64,000 nt of DNA from Ischnura elegans (lineage: Eukaryota; Arthropoda; Insecta; Odonata; Coenagrionidae). The translations under genes were made by a program, and so were the position numbers. Positions 1 to 10,200 of this stretch are shown here, piece by piece. Where the stretch lies: the NCBI RefSeq assembly GCF_921293095.1, contig NC_060254.1:4836001-4900000 (forward strand), read 5' to 3'. The notes beneath the pieces were generated by a model. The model made no database searches and was not told the DNA's origin. It saw only the letters and a list, made by a program, of their open reading frames with translations. Position 1 is the first letter of the stretch. Each line of letters opens with the position of its first letter.

Positions 1-284
1 GCAAGTAGCGCTTGGTTTAAATAAGGATTATAAATTCCCTATCAAACGAAGGAAACTTTCCGACCTTACGCAGTTTTAATAGGTTATTATTAAGATGTTT
101 CCCTGAGCTCTGTGCCTCATGCATGCATTGGTAATCTCAGATGACGTAAAACTCCTACCTACTCGTATAGCATCTAGTGATGTCATGTGGAGTGGCATCG
201 CATGGCTGCCAATCTGGCCTTTTTCAAATGAGGTTAAAAGTGACCATTAACAGTGGTCTAAACTGGGATTTCTAAAACCAAATA
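1..284 (-). repeat. R1 repeat, partial copy cut by window edge
   Basis: This stretch is the reverse complement of the right part of the R1 unit at 770-1437; shared landmarks include CATGCATGCATTGG, a GTGGAGTGGCAT block and GCCAATCTGGCC. It is cut on the left by the window edge. On the right, a pogo-like end (CAGTGGAACTTGG) has inserted at a TA dinucleotide, where the copy near 23,640 continues uninterrupted. No coding potential. Confidence 0.75.
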
Positions 285-769
285 CAGTGGAACTTGGTTA
301 GTACGTTCCTCCTTAGTACGTTTTCCTCCTTAGTACAGGGATTTCCCTCGGTCCCGGTACCATCCGAACAAAATACAGGTAAAAGCATTTGGTTAGTATG
401 TTTGAAAAAATTGCGCTTTCCTGGTTAGTACGCTCAATTGCTTGCCGTGACGCAACCCGCAATTCCTTCTCTAGTATCTTCTTAAGGGTCGCAAAAGTCT
501 AAATTCATGATTTAATTTATTATTATTAGCCATTAACATTCTTCCATTCGTTCCACATCTCTTTCTTCGACCGTAATTTATCCAAATGCATTTCTGAATT
601 CTTGTGATGTGCTGAATAATAAAATGCGGCCATTTTTCGGGAATGCCTGACTATGAAAAACTACAGCCAATACGAAGCCCCAACTTTCCCCACCCCAAGC
701 TCCTCGCCTTCTGTTGCCTTTTGAGCGCTTGGGAGTGCCCACTTCTGCGCACAAAGTTCGTGAGTGGGC
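285..769. mobile_element. Pogo-like 5' end fragment
   Basis: The segment begins CAGTGGAACTTGGTTAG directly after TA (283-284), which is the usual start of a Tigger/pogo element, and repeats the word TTAGTACG several times, as the subterminal regions of these elements do. No matching 3' end is visible before the R1 copy at 770, so it is truncated. The stretch from about 480 to 769 has no recognisable content. Confidence 0.5.
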
Positions 770-1437
770 AATAGGGTAGTTTCCTTCATCAAAGAAAACA
801 AAAGGCATTGATGGCGATTCGTTACCCACCATTAGTGTATTCATAATACACAAATTATTTGGTTTTTGAAATACCGGTTTAGACGAATGGCAAGGGTCAA
901 ATTTTATTCTCATTTGAAAAAGGCCAGATTGGCGCCCATGCGATTCCACTCCACGTGACGTCACAGGGACCTAGTTTCTACACGAGAGGATAGGAGTTAT
1001 GCATCGTCAGAGGCTACCAATGCATGCATGAGTCACAGAGCTCAGGGAAACATGTCTTAATAATCACCTATTAAAACTGGCTAAGGTCGGAAAGTTTTCT
1101 TCGCTTGATAAGGTATTAATAAACCTTTTTTAAGCCATGCGCTACCAGACAGGAAGGTACTCAGCTACCCGTTAGCATCCTGCGTCCTATCAGTGCTCAG
1201 AGCCTCGATCAAGGTCACCTACCAGGCGGGAGGGGGAACCAGAAATGCGTCGTACGGACTTTTCCCCTTCATTCCTACTTACGCGTCGCGTTTTCGCGCG
1301 CTTGAAATTTTTCACTTTTCATTTGATCGCGAAAAATAGATATCGTCATTTAAAAATCTAAAAGCGTGATATACGTACTCCAGGAGTAATAATCTTTCGA
1401 TTTAGGCAATAAAAAAATAATAGGAAACCACCCTATT
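770..1437 (+). mobile_element. R1 MITE, 668-bp copy
   Basis: The unit begins AATAGGGTAGTTTCCT and ends AGGAAACCACCCTATT, giving an imperfect terminal inverted repeat of about 16 bp. A second copy with the same ends lies at 36343-39207 (661 bp after removal of a nested element), which defines the boundaries independently. Two partial copies are at 1-284 and 23487-23703. It has no ORF, so it is a non-autonomous DNA element. Superfamily unknown; no clear target duplication. Confidence 0.75.
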
Positions 1438-1955
1438 GTTGCTATTGCACGAGTTATCATGATGAAGAAATGAGTCTTAACGGTCTTAGACGATTCCCAC
1501 ATTATCTAAAGCAGTACTGCTCCATACACTCGACGTCGTGCGTATTTACTTGACTACTGTTGCGGGAGCAGACGATCCTCTGGATCTCCACGCGAAGCTC
1601 AGCTTAAAAACACTTGATTTCGGAAAGAAAGCAGACGACATTAGACAAATTTTGAAAGTAAATTTCAACTGTTTAATATAAAATTTTCTTGTAATTACGT
1701 CGCAATCTAATAATCTTGCGTGTCATCAATCGATATATCGATCGATTTTACTATCGATATGGTATCATTCCAGAAGCGAATGTCTACGGCTGTTGCCGTA
1801 ATTTTAAAGTCAATATAAGTTTTCCCAATTTTTATGATGCTTAAAAAACCAGTTGACTTACTCCGGGTTGTTGTTATATTCTACGAGTATGCTGTGAGAA
1901 AGGAAATGACTTGTCTTCGCTTGTCTGAGCTTCACTCGTCCTCGTTCTGTTAATA
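1438..1955. other. Non-coding, no feature recognised
   Basis: AT-rich sequence with stop codons in all frames. A run of overlapping ATCGAT words sits near 1735-1765. I see no exon of the dsRBD gene here. Confidence 0.5.
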
Positions 1956-1957
1956 TA

Positions 1958-4794
1958 CAGTAGAACCTCGCTTTTACGCCCCCGCAATATACGTTTTCCC
2001 GCAATTTACGACATTTTCGTCAAGTCCCGATGATTTAAGTATCTCTACAATGTTAAGTCTTCCCCGCATTTACGCTAACGAAATTTCAAATGACCCGCTA
2101 TTTACGCCAAAGGGAACATGGCGGATAGCGCACCGTAATCAAGAAGAAAGAGAGTTAGCGATTGGAGGTAGGGATAAACTTTTTGCAAGAAGGTTGTAAA
2201 TATAGGAAAAGAAGTTGTATTTACAACCTCCTCGCCTTTTTTGGCATACCTGTCACTAGCGCCATTATCATTAATACGGCCTCTTTGAACTTCTAGAATA
2301 ATTCCTTCATCATTTGTTTCTGACCACTCGCGGGATTTCCTAAGACAGGTTGTTTGCGAAGTTTTAATTTCATTCCATTTGTTGGTGGTAAGTATTGTAG
2401 GTTTTCCACTTCACTTGTAAGCATCGTAGTTACGAATATAGACGCTATGTTTATATTCGTGGTCGTTCTCGTGATGATCCACGCACTGGGTGTTCTCCTT
2501 CGCGTACATTATTACCAAGTTCTTCGATTAATTTTCATCATCATTAGTCAACAATCCTAAGATTGGTTTGACGCTTTTTGACGATAATATTGACGATTAA
2601 TTTAAAAGTTGTTTTAATCGTAATCTCTTTTTCCCTGCTTCTTTTTGTGACAGCATCTATAAACGCGAATCAAATACGGAATGGCCCAGAAACGAGAGAG
2701 GAAAACTTTTTCAATAGAAGATAAAATAAGAATTTTGGGAGGAGTTGACTCGCATGTAGGTTCACGCGTTTCCCTTGCCAAAGAACTTGGGATTCCAGTG
2801 TCCACATTAAACACTGTTGTTAAAACTCGCAAAAACATAGAAACCAGTGCAGTGGAATGCGGACCCAGTGCAAAGAGGCGAAAATATGTGAAGTACTCGA
2901 AATATGATAGACTAGAAGAAATTTTAAAAGAATGGTTTCAGTGCACCAGGTCCTCTAACATACCCATCAGCGGAGTTATTCTGAAGGAAAAAGCGCAACA
3001 TGTGGCAATGAGGCTGGGAATTGAAGACTTCAAGGCTTCAAACGGATGGTTAAGCAGGTTTAAGACTAGGCATAATGTTGTATACAAAACAATTTGTGGT
3101 GAGTCCAATAGTGTTGATCCCCAAACAGTGGCACAGTGGAAGGAACATTGTTTAAGTGAGCATACAGAAGGGTATGCTCCAAAAGACATTTTCAATTTAG
3201 ATGAGACAGGCCTTTTTTTCAATACACTTCCCCATAAGACTTTAGAGTTTAGAGGTGAATCTTGCCATGGTGGAAAGCATAGCAAAGCTCGTTTAACAGT
3301 ATTGTTTGGCGCTAATGCTAATGGTAGTGAAAAGTTGAGGCCATTTGTCATTGGAAAATCCAAAAATCCCAGATGTTTTAAAAATATCAAGACATATCCC
3401 ACAACTTATGCCACTAATACCAAAGCTTGGATGACGTCACATTTATTTCAGGAACAAATGCAGGCTCTAGATGCCAAGATGGGTGGACAAAACCGAAAAA
3501 TTGTAGTATTTTTAGACCAATGCCCAGCCCACCCAAAAAATATGAATTTGAGGAATATAAAACTGGTGTTCTTCCCACCAAATTGTACCAGCCAATTACA
3601 GCCATTAGATTTAGGGATAATCCATGTATTCAAATCCAACTACCGCAGGATTCTAGTGAGAAAAGCAATTAATCTTATAGATAGTGGGAGGGACCCTAAG
3701 AACTTCAAAGTATCTGTTTTAGATGCACTACACTACGTAGCACGAGCATGGAAAGAAGTTGATGAGGGCACAATTGCAAATTGTTTTAAAAAAGCAGGAT
3801 TTAGTTTTTCAGAAGACTGCAACTTTGAACAGGACTATGAAGAATCATTAGAAGAAGGGAGAGGTGGTAATATAGCATTGGGAGCCGATGATCAGTTGTC
3901 ATTATTTGGAGATGAAATAAGTTTTTCAGACTTTGTGGGAGTGGATGAGATGTTATCAACATGTAAGTCACTTACTATTGATGAAGCTATTGACGTGCAT
4001 GACAGTGATGAGACAGCAAGTGAGGAGGATGATGATGATACAGAAATGCCAAAAGAAAGCACAATCAATGCTATGTCTGCTGTCAGTGCACTGAGGCAAC
4101 ATTTATCAACTGTTGCAGGAAATGAGAAAGAATTAGAGCTGTTGGACGTAATAGAAAAAAAGAGTAGAAATAATTTGCACTAATAAAATGACTAAGCAAA
4201 CAAAGATAATGGAATATTTCCAGAAGAAGGCTAGTTAAAAGAACATATTGTAATGGTGCTTCTTTTTTCATCACTTAATTCACCCCAGAATGTTTAATAA
4301 ATTCTGTGATATATATTTAATTGCTTTAAATTTTGAGAAGACTTAGGAGAGTTTAAGTTGATACATATTGTTTTTAATTAAATGTTAAATGGATTTTAAG
4401 TCAAATATTTTTGTTTAGTTTGTCCAAAGGTTAAAATATTTTTACTTTAGAAGATTCTTTTATGTTTATGGAGCTAATGGAAAATGTTTATCCGTATTTA
4501 TCAGTATTTACTTATTTATCGTCCTGTGTTAAAGGATCTCTTTCAGAAGACTGATGTTTTGTATGATCTACCTCACTGAGAATTCAGTACTAATAAAGAA
4601 TTTTTTGTTATCATAATTTAAGGTTTTGTACTTACTATTCATTTAGAACATGATTCATATGAAAAATAGAACATTTAACTATATATAAGGGGTTATTTTT
4701 CATTAAATTGTGCCTAACCTCGATTTTACACTTTCCCGCGATTTACACTTTTTTCCCTTGTCCCCCTCAAAAGTGTAAAAGAGGGGTTTTACTG
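1958..4794 (+). mobile_element. Complete Tigger (pogo-type) DNA transposon
   Basis: The 2,837-bp element has both ends, CAGTAGAACCTCGCTTTTAC at the left and the inverse of CAGTAAAACCCCTCTTTTAC at the right, and is flanked by TA on both sides (1956-1957 and 4795-4796), the normal Tigger target duplication. It contains one uninterrupted transposase ORF (2681-4183). Ends, target duplication and ORF are all present, so it may be young and possibly capable of transposition. It lies downstream of exon 5 of the host gene, probably inside intron 5. Confidence 0.93.
2681..4183 (+). CDS. Tigger transposase (CENP-B/pogo family, DDE_1)
   Basis: The 500-aa protein moves the surrounding element by cut and paste at TA sites. 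Residues 1-55 form a psq/CENP-B N-terminal helix-turn-helix (KTFSIEDKIRIL, then GIPVSTLNTVV). Residues about 73-141 form the second CENP-B/Tc5 DNA-binding domain (GWLSRFKTRH). Residues about 165-330 are the DDE_1 catalytic core. The three acidic residues are visible as D174 in NLDETGLF, D279 in FLDQCPAHP and D310 in QPLDLG, the usual DDD triad. The tail (435-460) is acidic. No stop or frameshift breaks the ORF, and its length is normal for Tigger proteins. The ATG at 2681 is chosen because it opens directly into the first domain. Expression is not shown by the sequence. Confidence 0.92.
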   Translation: MAQKRERKTFSIEDKIRILGGVDSHVGSRVSLAKELGIPVSTLNTVVKTRKNIETSAVECGPSAKRRKYVKYSKYDRLEEILKEWFQCTRSSNIPISGVILKEKAQHVAMRLGIEDFKASNGWLSRFKTRHNVVYKTICGESNSVDPQTVAQWKEHCLSEHTEGYAPKDIFNLDETGLFFNTLPHKTLEFRGESCHGGKHSKARLTVLFGANANGSEKLRPFVIGKSKNPRCFKNIKTYPTTYATNTKAWMTSHLFQEQMQALDAKMGGQNRKIVVFLDQCPAHPKNMNLRNIKLVFFPPNCTSQLQPLDLGIIHVFKSNYRRILVRKAINLIDSGRDPKNFKVSVLDALHYVARAWKEVDEGTIANCFKKAGFSFSEDCNFEQDYEESLEEGRGGNIALGADDQLSLFGDEISFSDFVGVDEMLSTCKSLTIDEAIDVHDSDETASEEDDDDTEMPKESTINAMSAVSALRQHLSTVAGNEKELELLDVIEKKSRNNLH

Positions 4795-4796
4795 TA

Positions 4797-5453
4797 TATA
4801 GGATAAATCACGGGAGATAGACGCCGTAATCATGGAATCGTCTTCGGGAAATCTATGAAAAATTGCGATTTTTATTCACATGGTATAGTTTTTCAATGTA
4901 GCGCTCATTTTCTTGATTTTAAATGTGAAAAGAGTTCAGGAAGGCGATCCTATGAGAACTACCGATATTAATTGTAATTATGACGACTTTTTCAATGATT
5001 GCCATAACCCCGACAGCTATATTATATTACTGCATAACAATGAAAACCAGCTATTCTCACTGAGACAGGTCGTTGCTTTGAAAAATCTCCACATTAAAAT
5101 TCCACAGTAACCCAAATTCACTAAATGGCTCGAAATGAGGTAAGATGTTGCTCAAAGAACAAAAGAAGGAGAAGTACGATTGCCAACCAGATAAACTTAA
5201 CATTCCCATAAATATGCAATTTATCGACCCATGCCCCAGTTACCCCGGAGCACGTTACCTTTTTAATTGCATGTAATTGTATTTCCTACAAAACCATCTC
5301 AAAAAATTCATGCTAATAGGATTTTTCTCTGGGATAGGTCGACATTTAGCATGAAAAAGAGCCAAAACATGTATTTCGGAAAAAGCAAGTAAAGTTCGCA
5401 AGACCAAGTAAACTTCACTCCATCTTGTTCTCGTGGTTTGCAAAAATTCACGC
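4797..5453. other. Non-coding, no feature recognised
   Basis: AT-rich intervening sequence between the Tigger and a hAT-like element. A 65-codon ORF at 4913-5110 (+) resembles nothing I know and is probably chance. I looked for the exon-6 sequence found at 60203-60265 and did not see it. Confidence 0.45.
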
Positions 5454-5461
5454 ATACACAG

Positions 5462-6855
5462 TAGGGTGGGCCGAAAAAAGGTTTTTTTTCCTTTGTTGAA
5501 AGGTTGAATTTCTTGTTTTAAATAGCTCCACAGGTACGTAATTCGTCATTATGATTGATGATAATTTAAAATAATTCACCTTATTTTTACTTTTTGTGGG
5601 ATTATTAACTACCATATGAAGACTTGCTAAAAACTTAAATTCAATCGAAATAAATATCATTTTAACTGCGATTTAGCCCCCAAAATGGAATTTTAGAAAC
5701 GTATGCAAAAATGAGTTTTGTTGTGCGGGTGGTCTATACTACAATTTTGTTGTTAACTCATAGACATTGTTTGAACCGTATATTTTGTCAAATAAACTTC
5801 AAATTTCATTTTTATAAACTATAAACATGTATCCACTCTTTGATATTATCCATTATCCCATATTTTCATTAAATTCGTCTTCATAGCCGTTTTATTCTGA
5901 AATCAGCCTGATTTTTCACAAAATTTTAACCCTTTCGCGCCGGACCTTCGTTGAAGGAAATTCTTCCTCAATACGAGTCTCTTGAAAGTTTTCTTTACTC
6001 CTCTGTACGAAGCCTTTCCGCGTCGACTAAAGGCAGTGGGTACCTCCCTAACCTTTTTTGGACCCAACTCAGAGGGCACCGATCCCTTTCCTCTGCCTCT
6101 GTCCCAGACCCTAGAAGGATTAAAAGCCCCTTCCTAGCACGAGTTCGCGGTCAACTGGCTAAAATGTTAATGCAAAATATATGAAAATATTTGTTGCTCG
6201 CACCGATTTTTTTACATTCAAAATGAATTTTGTGTTTTGTTTCTGAGCGTGCAGAAATTTTAAACGAAGTTCTAACGTTGATTTAGATGGATTTAATGTA
6301 ATTACTTGTAGTTCTATAACTCCGTTGAGATTAACGTTAGAATTTTGTTTGAAATTTCCATGTGGTCAGCAAAAAAAGATGAATTCATTTCTAGCATTGA
6401 ATTTCAAAAGTACGCAACAAATATTTTTTTGGAAAACACACTGCAAATAACAGTAGTTGACCACGTGGAGAGGATAGGAAAGGGTCGACCTGAGCGGCCG
6501 AAGAAGGGACTGGGCTCGCGCTAAGGCGGATCACAAGGGGCGACCGCGTCCGTGGGTCTATTGTGTCCGCCACGGTCACTTTTTTCGACCTGTGCCGCAC
6601 AGGCGCGGCATTCGTTGGTTAGGGTAAGAACATTCAGGACGCACTGGTGTGGCATTCGTAGTTGAGGAAAAAAAATCCTCGCCGCACAGGTGCGGGATTC
6701 GGCACGAAAGGGTTAAACTTTAGAGCTCGGGTGGCAGTGGTTAATATTATCCGATTTGAAAAAAAATTTGTTTGCGAGATCCTTATATCTTTTCGCAACT
6801 TTCCCGCATAGGGCAAATTTGATCAGGAAAAAAAACCTTTTTTCGGCCTACCTTA
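5462..6855. mobile_element. hAT-like non-autonomous element with nested MITE
   Basis: The ends are TAGGGTGGGCCGAAAAAAGG at the left and the inverse of TAAGGTAGGCCGAAAAAAGG at the right. The flanks are ATACACAG (5454-5461) and ATGCACAG (6856-6863), seven of eight matching, which fits a hAT 8-bp duplication. Without the nested MITE at 5930-6712 the element is about 607 bp. It has no transposase. A second copy lacking the left ~30 bp and the nested MITE is at 60324-60886. Confidence 0.8.
5930..6712. mobile_element. piggyBac-like MITE with TTAA duplication
   Basis: The insert starts CCCTTTCGCGCCGG and ends with the inverse of CCCTTTCGTGCCGA. It is flanked by TTAA at 5926-5929 and 6713-6716. The paralogous segment near 60750 has one TTAA and no insert, so it is the empty site and fixes both boundaries and the target duplication exactly. 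It has no transposase and is more GC-rich than its host. Related sequence is at 37312-38142. Confidence 0.92.
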
Positions 6856-7077
6856 ATGCACAGTCCTCATCAAGTATAGCTTACGGAGATGGAATGATTT
6901 ATTGGGAGGTGTTTTTCAGGTTCTAATGCATCACTTCAAAGCATGTACAGTCCTCATCAAGAGTTTTTATTTATCACTATCCAAAACCAAACCATTAACC
7001 CAACTGCCCTGACCTGCAGAGCAACGCTCGACCGCAAAATATACCCCATCGAGCCAACTATGTACACACACACTTAC

Positions 7078-7242
7078 ACCTCTCAAAATTGACAGCTGAG
7101 GACCGTAGAGTTCTTGCAGCATCAGGTGAGACGTGCTGAGCGTTTGGCTCACATTCTTGCCAGCTGAACTCCCACCATCTTTATCCTTGATGGAGCAGTA
7201 GCCATCAATGGCAGCCTGATAATTTTTCTCCTCAAATTTCAC
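7078..7242 (-). CDS. Exon 5 of the dsRBD gene (linker after dsRBD2)
   Basis: The exon is 165 nt, exactly 55 codons, phase 0 at both ends. The acceptor is TTATTATGGCAG before GTGAAA, and the donor is GGT|GTAAGT at 7077. It encodes a serine-rich linker (residues include SIKDKDGGSSAGKN and LMLQELYG) with no named domain. An open frame runs past the donor to a stop at 6967, but the donor matches the consensus and its phase fits exon 6 of the upstream copy, so I prefer splicing. Confidence 0.8.
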
Positions 7243-10200
7243 CTGCCATAATAAAAATAAAAGTAATGATAACCAAGGAAAAGACCATCGTCCAGAAAGT
7301 CACTGAGGAATAAAACATCAGGTTCACACTCATTCCAACAGCACAACTGAATAAATAGCATAACAGAATAACATGACTTGAATAGAATAGCAAGAAAAAT
7401 GTGGACAGATATGAAAGCACGTCACCCAAACTCTCCAATTGCAAGGTACATAACGTACATAAGAAACGTACATAAAACGAGGAAGAGGCAGGAGAGAATT
7501 AACATTAATCTTCACAATAAACACATTGAAAAACTTAGAAATTACGTCAGCAGACTCCCGATTATCCGGCTACGGTTTATCCGGGTTCCGGATTATCCGT
7601 ACATGTTTTCACTCTCGCTCAATTCTTCTGCGATCTTTATAAAAAAATAAAACTGAACATAAAATCACCAGAATCACTCCATTATAATATGTACTAGGAT
7701 ACACTGCAGTCATTATTTCCCTTCGTAAAACGGAAGCAATCAGACCCAAGCTGCATTCACGGGAGCACCGTGTTCCTGTTTTCCAAGCCTCACAGAGTAT
7801 GACCGCGCTCCATGATCACGGACACATGTCCCGCAGCAGTTGCAACGCGGGCAACTTGTGCGAGACGCGACTACGTGGCATGGAGCCTGACAGTGTAGTT
7901 TCCGACGTCACGCAATGGTTTTGAAGCATTTGTGCAAACCACTTTTCAGTATCCGTTATCACACAGCCACGGATGTGTGGTTTTCGAAACCAGGCCTTAC
8001 ATGGAGCATTAATTATACGAGTAAAAGCATATTGTCGCCGATAAAAAGACCGCGAACTGGCGAAGAAAGCTTTCAATGAGTCCGGGAAGCACTCTTAAAT
8101 AACAGAATAACTGCATAAATAATAATATATTGTTTGTTTTACGTAAATTATGAACATTGCAAGACATTTGAGAGAAAGTTTGGATAATCCGCGTTTTTCG
8201 ATGATTCGTGTCGTATCTCCCCATCATTAGTCCGGATAATCGGGAGTGTATTGTACTTCTTCTATAATATGAAACAAGCACTCTCCATAAGTCCATAAAG
8301 AAATATAATGACAAATGCTCACCACTGCATGGTAAACAGCGAGTGTAAAAATAGCAGGAGAGGAGGAGAGTGGATGATGGAGGAAACAGCTGTATGGAAT
8401 GTTTTCTACATCTTCCTTCATCAAAAATGTATGGACACCTTACAGTCAAATACCTGATTGAAACTGATGGTGCAATAGCAGCTATACAAGACAGGCTTAT
8501 CAGCGCAAAAAATCATAGAAAATTTATAATGAAGGATATAATCGCATAACAAAATGTGAAACAAAATGTGAAACGCGTTATGCACACTGAAATTTTTTCA
8601 GGTACAAAAAGGTCACTCCTTCAAAATATTTTTCATTCTTTCCTACTCGTCAGCTTCATAATACGATCCTCTGAACATATGAAACCTCCCAAGATATTGC
8701 CGATGTGATCATCTTTTTTGACAATGAGTCAGTCAGTGTTTGCAGTTTTTTATACATCGATACACAAGGTGAGACTGAGCAATAGCCGTTTATCTGTAGA
8801 TATTCCTTAAACTATCTTACTACTAATGCTAAAATTCAGGCAATTGGTGCATTTTTACTTGCTTATAAAGGTACCAAACGAGCCATACTAGGAAGGAATC
8901 TGAGTGAGCCCAGATGAGAGGTTGAGCTAACATGGATTGCCACAGTTATACCGTATAAGCGTGTGTAAGAGGCGCACCCCTATTTTGAGCATCAAAGCTA
9001 TGAAGAAAAAAAATTTTGCAACATTTTTTAATACTATCCCGCGGTGTTGCAGACGTATATTCGATAACTGTCGAAATTCCAGTACGCCTGGAATTTCGAC
9101 AGTTATCGAATTTTCCTCTTTCAATATTAATTGAAAGAGGAAATTTTGATAACTGCGGCGGTAATAGTGGCATAAGAGAGAGTAGAAAGAGTTTCGATCC
9201 TCTCTTAGCATACGCCGTTGCTCTAAGATGCTTGTCCTATTCACGAACAATTTTGTTTAAATGCTCTCGCAGGATTACTGCAATAGAATTGCAGCCGTGA
9301 AAATTTTAAGGCAATACACGACAGGCACATAGCATGAACCTTCCCAAGAGCTTGGACAACAATCGGGGCAATCTCAGCGCCATAGGATAATAACCACGTC
9401 GTAAATTTAACGGAACCACACTCGGCCCTCCATCAGCCAATGCCTCTGCCGTTTTTCTTCCTTTCCGAGACCCCACAGGAAAATAGGTAAACATCAAGTT
9501 ACAGGGGAACAATGGAAACGTGTTTCATCCCTACCCCATCTCACTAACTGACCTTGATCGATCTCCCAGTTTATGGAAGCCAAATGCTAGGTGAGTCATC
9601 TACTGAGCCCGAAGATATCTCGATAGCTTTCAATAATTGAATGACACTCACGAGGTTGAAAAAAAGAAAGAGATCTAACGCGATGCATATCTGACAGAAT
9701 TTAAGTTTTTTAAGCTCTAATTGTTTGACACAAAGATTTATAGTTACAACAAGGCTACTAATATTCAAAATAGTCCCAACAGGACAATTTCGGAAGAAAC
9801 AAGCGTAGCATAAGCGCATTCAAACAAGACGAGATGGACTGGAAACTTAAGGCAACGCAAACTGCGAATATCACATTGCTGCGCCTTCGCCCCTTTGCTT
9901 TGAATACAACGACGTCACATGCAAGATCGGACGTGTTCTTCCCGTGCTCCTTCGCTCATAGCCTCGTAGCTTGAAATACGGAGGGGAGGGAGCACGCGCG
10001 CTCCTTCCCCTCCGTATTTTGTTGCTTGCTTCGAAGACGGAGGGATCGCGCTCCTTCCCCTGGACCTCTCCTTCCGCGCTCCTCACTTATAAGCATTCCT
10101 GATTTCTTCCATCCACAATTTAGTCCAACAATGAACACACTCGTTTGAATTTTTTAAAGCGCAGGTTTTGATACCAATATAATTTTCAGTTGCAATAATC

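Noticed and set aside
6967-7077. Exon 5 reading through to the stop at 6967 as the true C-terminus
   Set aside because: A consensus donor GTAAGT at phase 0 precedes it, and the family carries a third dsRBD, whose exons exist with matching phase at 60-56 kb. An alternative short isoform cannot be excluded.
7816-8449. Minus-strand ORFs of 86 and 146 codons
   Set aside because: They lie mostly inside or across the edge of a pogo-like MITE and lack domain motifs.
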